A stretch of DNA of 64,000 nt from NCBI GenBank assembly GCA_947253885.1, contig CAMYAO010000010.1, positions 5,914-69,913 on the forward strand, written 5' to 3'. Shown here one piece after another: positions 63,617 through 64,000 of this stretch (position 1 is the first letter of the stretch; each line of letters begins with the position of its first letter). Below the pieces are notes generated by a model. That model searched no databases and was not told the DNA's origin. It saw nothing but the letters and a program-made list of their open reading frames with translations. The position numbers were made by a program, and so were the translations under genes. The DNA comes from an uncultured Clostridium sp. (GTDB lineage: Bacteria > Bacillota > Clostridia > Lachnospirales > Lachnospiraceae).

Positions 63617-63665
63617 GTACAAAAAGAAAAGGGCTACCGATTTTACCTGTGTAAATCGATAGCCC
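63617..63665 (-). terminator. Minus-strand intrinsic terminator
   Basis: GGGCTACCGATTTTAC pairs with GTAAATCGATAGCCC (63631-63646/63651-63665). Read on the - strand it is followed by TTTTCTTTTT; on the + strand no T run follows. It would end a transcript coming from the right edge. Confidence 0.75.
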
Positions 63666-63975
63666 TAATACTGAACAATCTCCAATGGAATATTCCTCTC
63701 TTTCTATAGACTTTATGAAATTTTTAAAACTTTAAACTAAATTTTACATTGCTCCATACCTTCCATATCGATATTAAAATAGTAGCATTAAAGATAACTA
63801 GAACATTGGTCTATACCTCTCTATGTAAAATTAAAAGTGTAACAGTTGAAAATAAAACTTAAATGTAGATTGGACCATACCTCTCTTTCTTTTAAATTAT
63901 GAATGTTGTGATATTATTGCTGGTGGACTCTACCTCCTTTTTTGTTTTTTAAGTTTGTTTACTTCTTTTGTTGTC
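63620..63975 (-). ncRNA. Candidate noncoding RNA with five spaced repeats
   Basis: No reading frame of useful length exists. A - strand -10 TATAAT lies at 63984-63979 and a terminator at 63665-63617, giving a possible transcript of about 350 bases. Five copies of a motif close to AGAGAGGTATGGTCCAAT (- strand) occur near 63934, 63881, 63817, 63760 and 63696 (coordinates of the conserved CC on the + strand), spaced 53-64 bases with AT-rich spacers. The family was not recognised. A long leader for a gene beyond the window is excluded by strand and terminator. Confidence 0.45.
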
Positions 63976-64000
63976 TTTATTATATCTAACAATATAAGAT

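Noticed and set aside
63690..63940. CRISPR array
   Set aside because: The repeats are short (about 18 bases), degenerate and separated by AT-rich spacers of unequal length; no cas genes are present.

Overview
The window looks like a chromosomal segment of an anaerobic, low-GC Gram-positive gut-type bacterium, most likely a Lachnospiraceae-like clostridium. The grounds are AT-rich codon choice, strong AGGAGG ribosome binding sites, sortase-anchored surface proteins, a clostridial asrABC sulfite reductase, Bce-type signalling, Feo iron uptake and oxygen-sensitive chemistry. Almost everything is on the + strand. No tRNA, rRNA, CRISPR array or insertion sequence was seen. The species assignment is inference.

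Layout. 1-3.1 kb: end of a BceB-type permease with its BceRS-like two-component system. 3.1-5.7 kb: a structured leader and terminator, a MATE exporter, a GH114-like secreted protein and a small membrane protein. 5.8-15.1 kb: a surface region with a large frame-disrupted wall protein and then a five-gene pilus operon that follows the streptococcal FCT order (VWA/Cna tip adhesin, SipA-like pseudo-signal-peptidase, Spy0128-type shaft pilin, class B sortase, minor pilin). 15.2-19.3 kb: a 7TM sensor, a histidine kinase split by one in-frame TGA, a NarL-type regulator and an orphan receiver-like protein. 19.5-23.2 kb: asrABC plus a formate/nitrite-family channel that probably exports hydrosulfide. 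23.5-30.1 kb: mixed housekeeping genes, two decayed genes, and a secreted barnase-like RNase next to a barstar domain fused to a Nim-type flavin domain.

30.3-46.0 kb is the metabolic highlight. It encodes what looks like a complete reductive route from uracil to propionate: NCS1 transporter, PreTA dihydropyrimidine dehydrogenase, dihydropyrimidinase, N-carbamoyl-beta-alanine amidohydrolase, two CoA-transferases, two hotdog proteins resembling beta-alanyl-CoA ammonia-lyase, two acyl-CoA dehydrogenases, an isolated EtfA FAD domain, a two-part ThrE-type exporter and a MerR regulator. Such a route would yield ammonia and consume reducing equivalents in two steps, so it could serve as a nitrogen source and an electron sink.

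46.1-64 kb: MBL hydrolase, MetY sulfhydrylase, alpha/beta hydrolase, Nudix hydrolase, a glycyl-radical-enzyme pseudogene, a feoA-feoA-feoB operon with a Cys-rich helper protein, an M42 peptidase, a glutamate-cysteine ligase paired with an ATP-grasp ligase, an ABC importer of the TrpXYZ type, a trigger-factor-like chaperone and DegV on the - strand, and a secreted Lys-rich protein. The last 350 bases hold five spaced copies of a short motif bounded by a - strand promoter-like element and terminator, a candidate noncoding RNA.

Several genes are interrupted by single-base changes in A runs (5.8, 6.0, 23.66, 63.1 kb) or in-frame stops. These may be real decay, phase variation or consensus errors, and they should be settled from reads before the genes are called dead.
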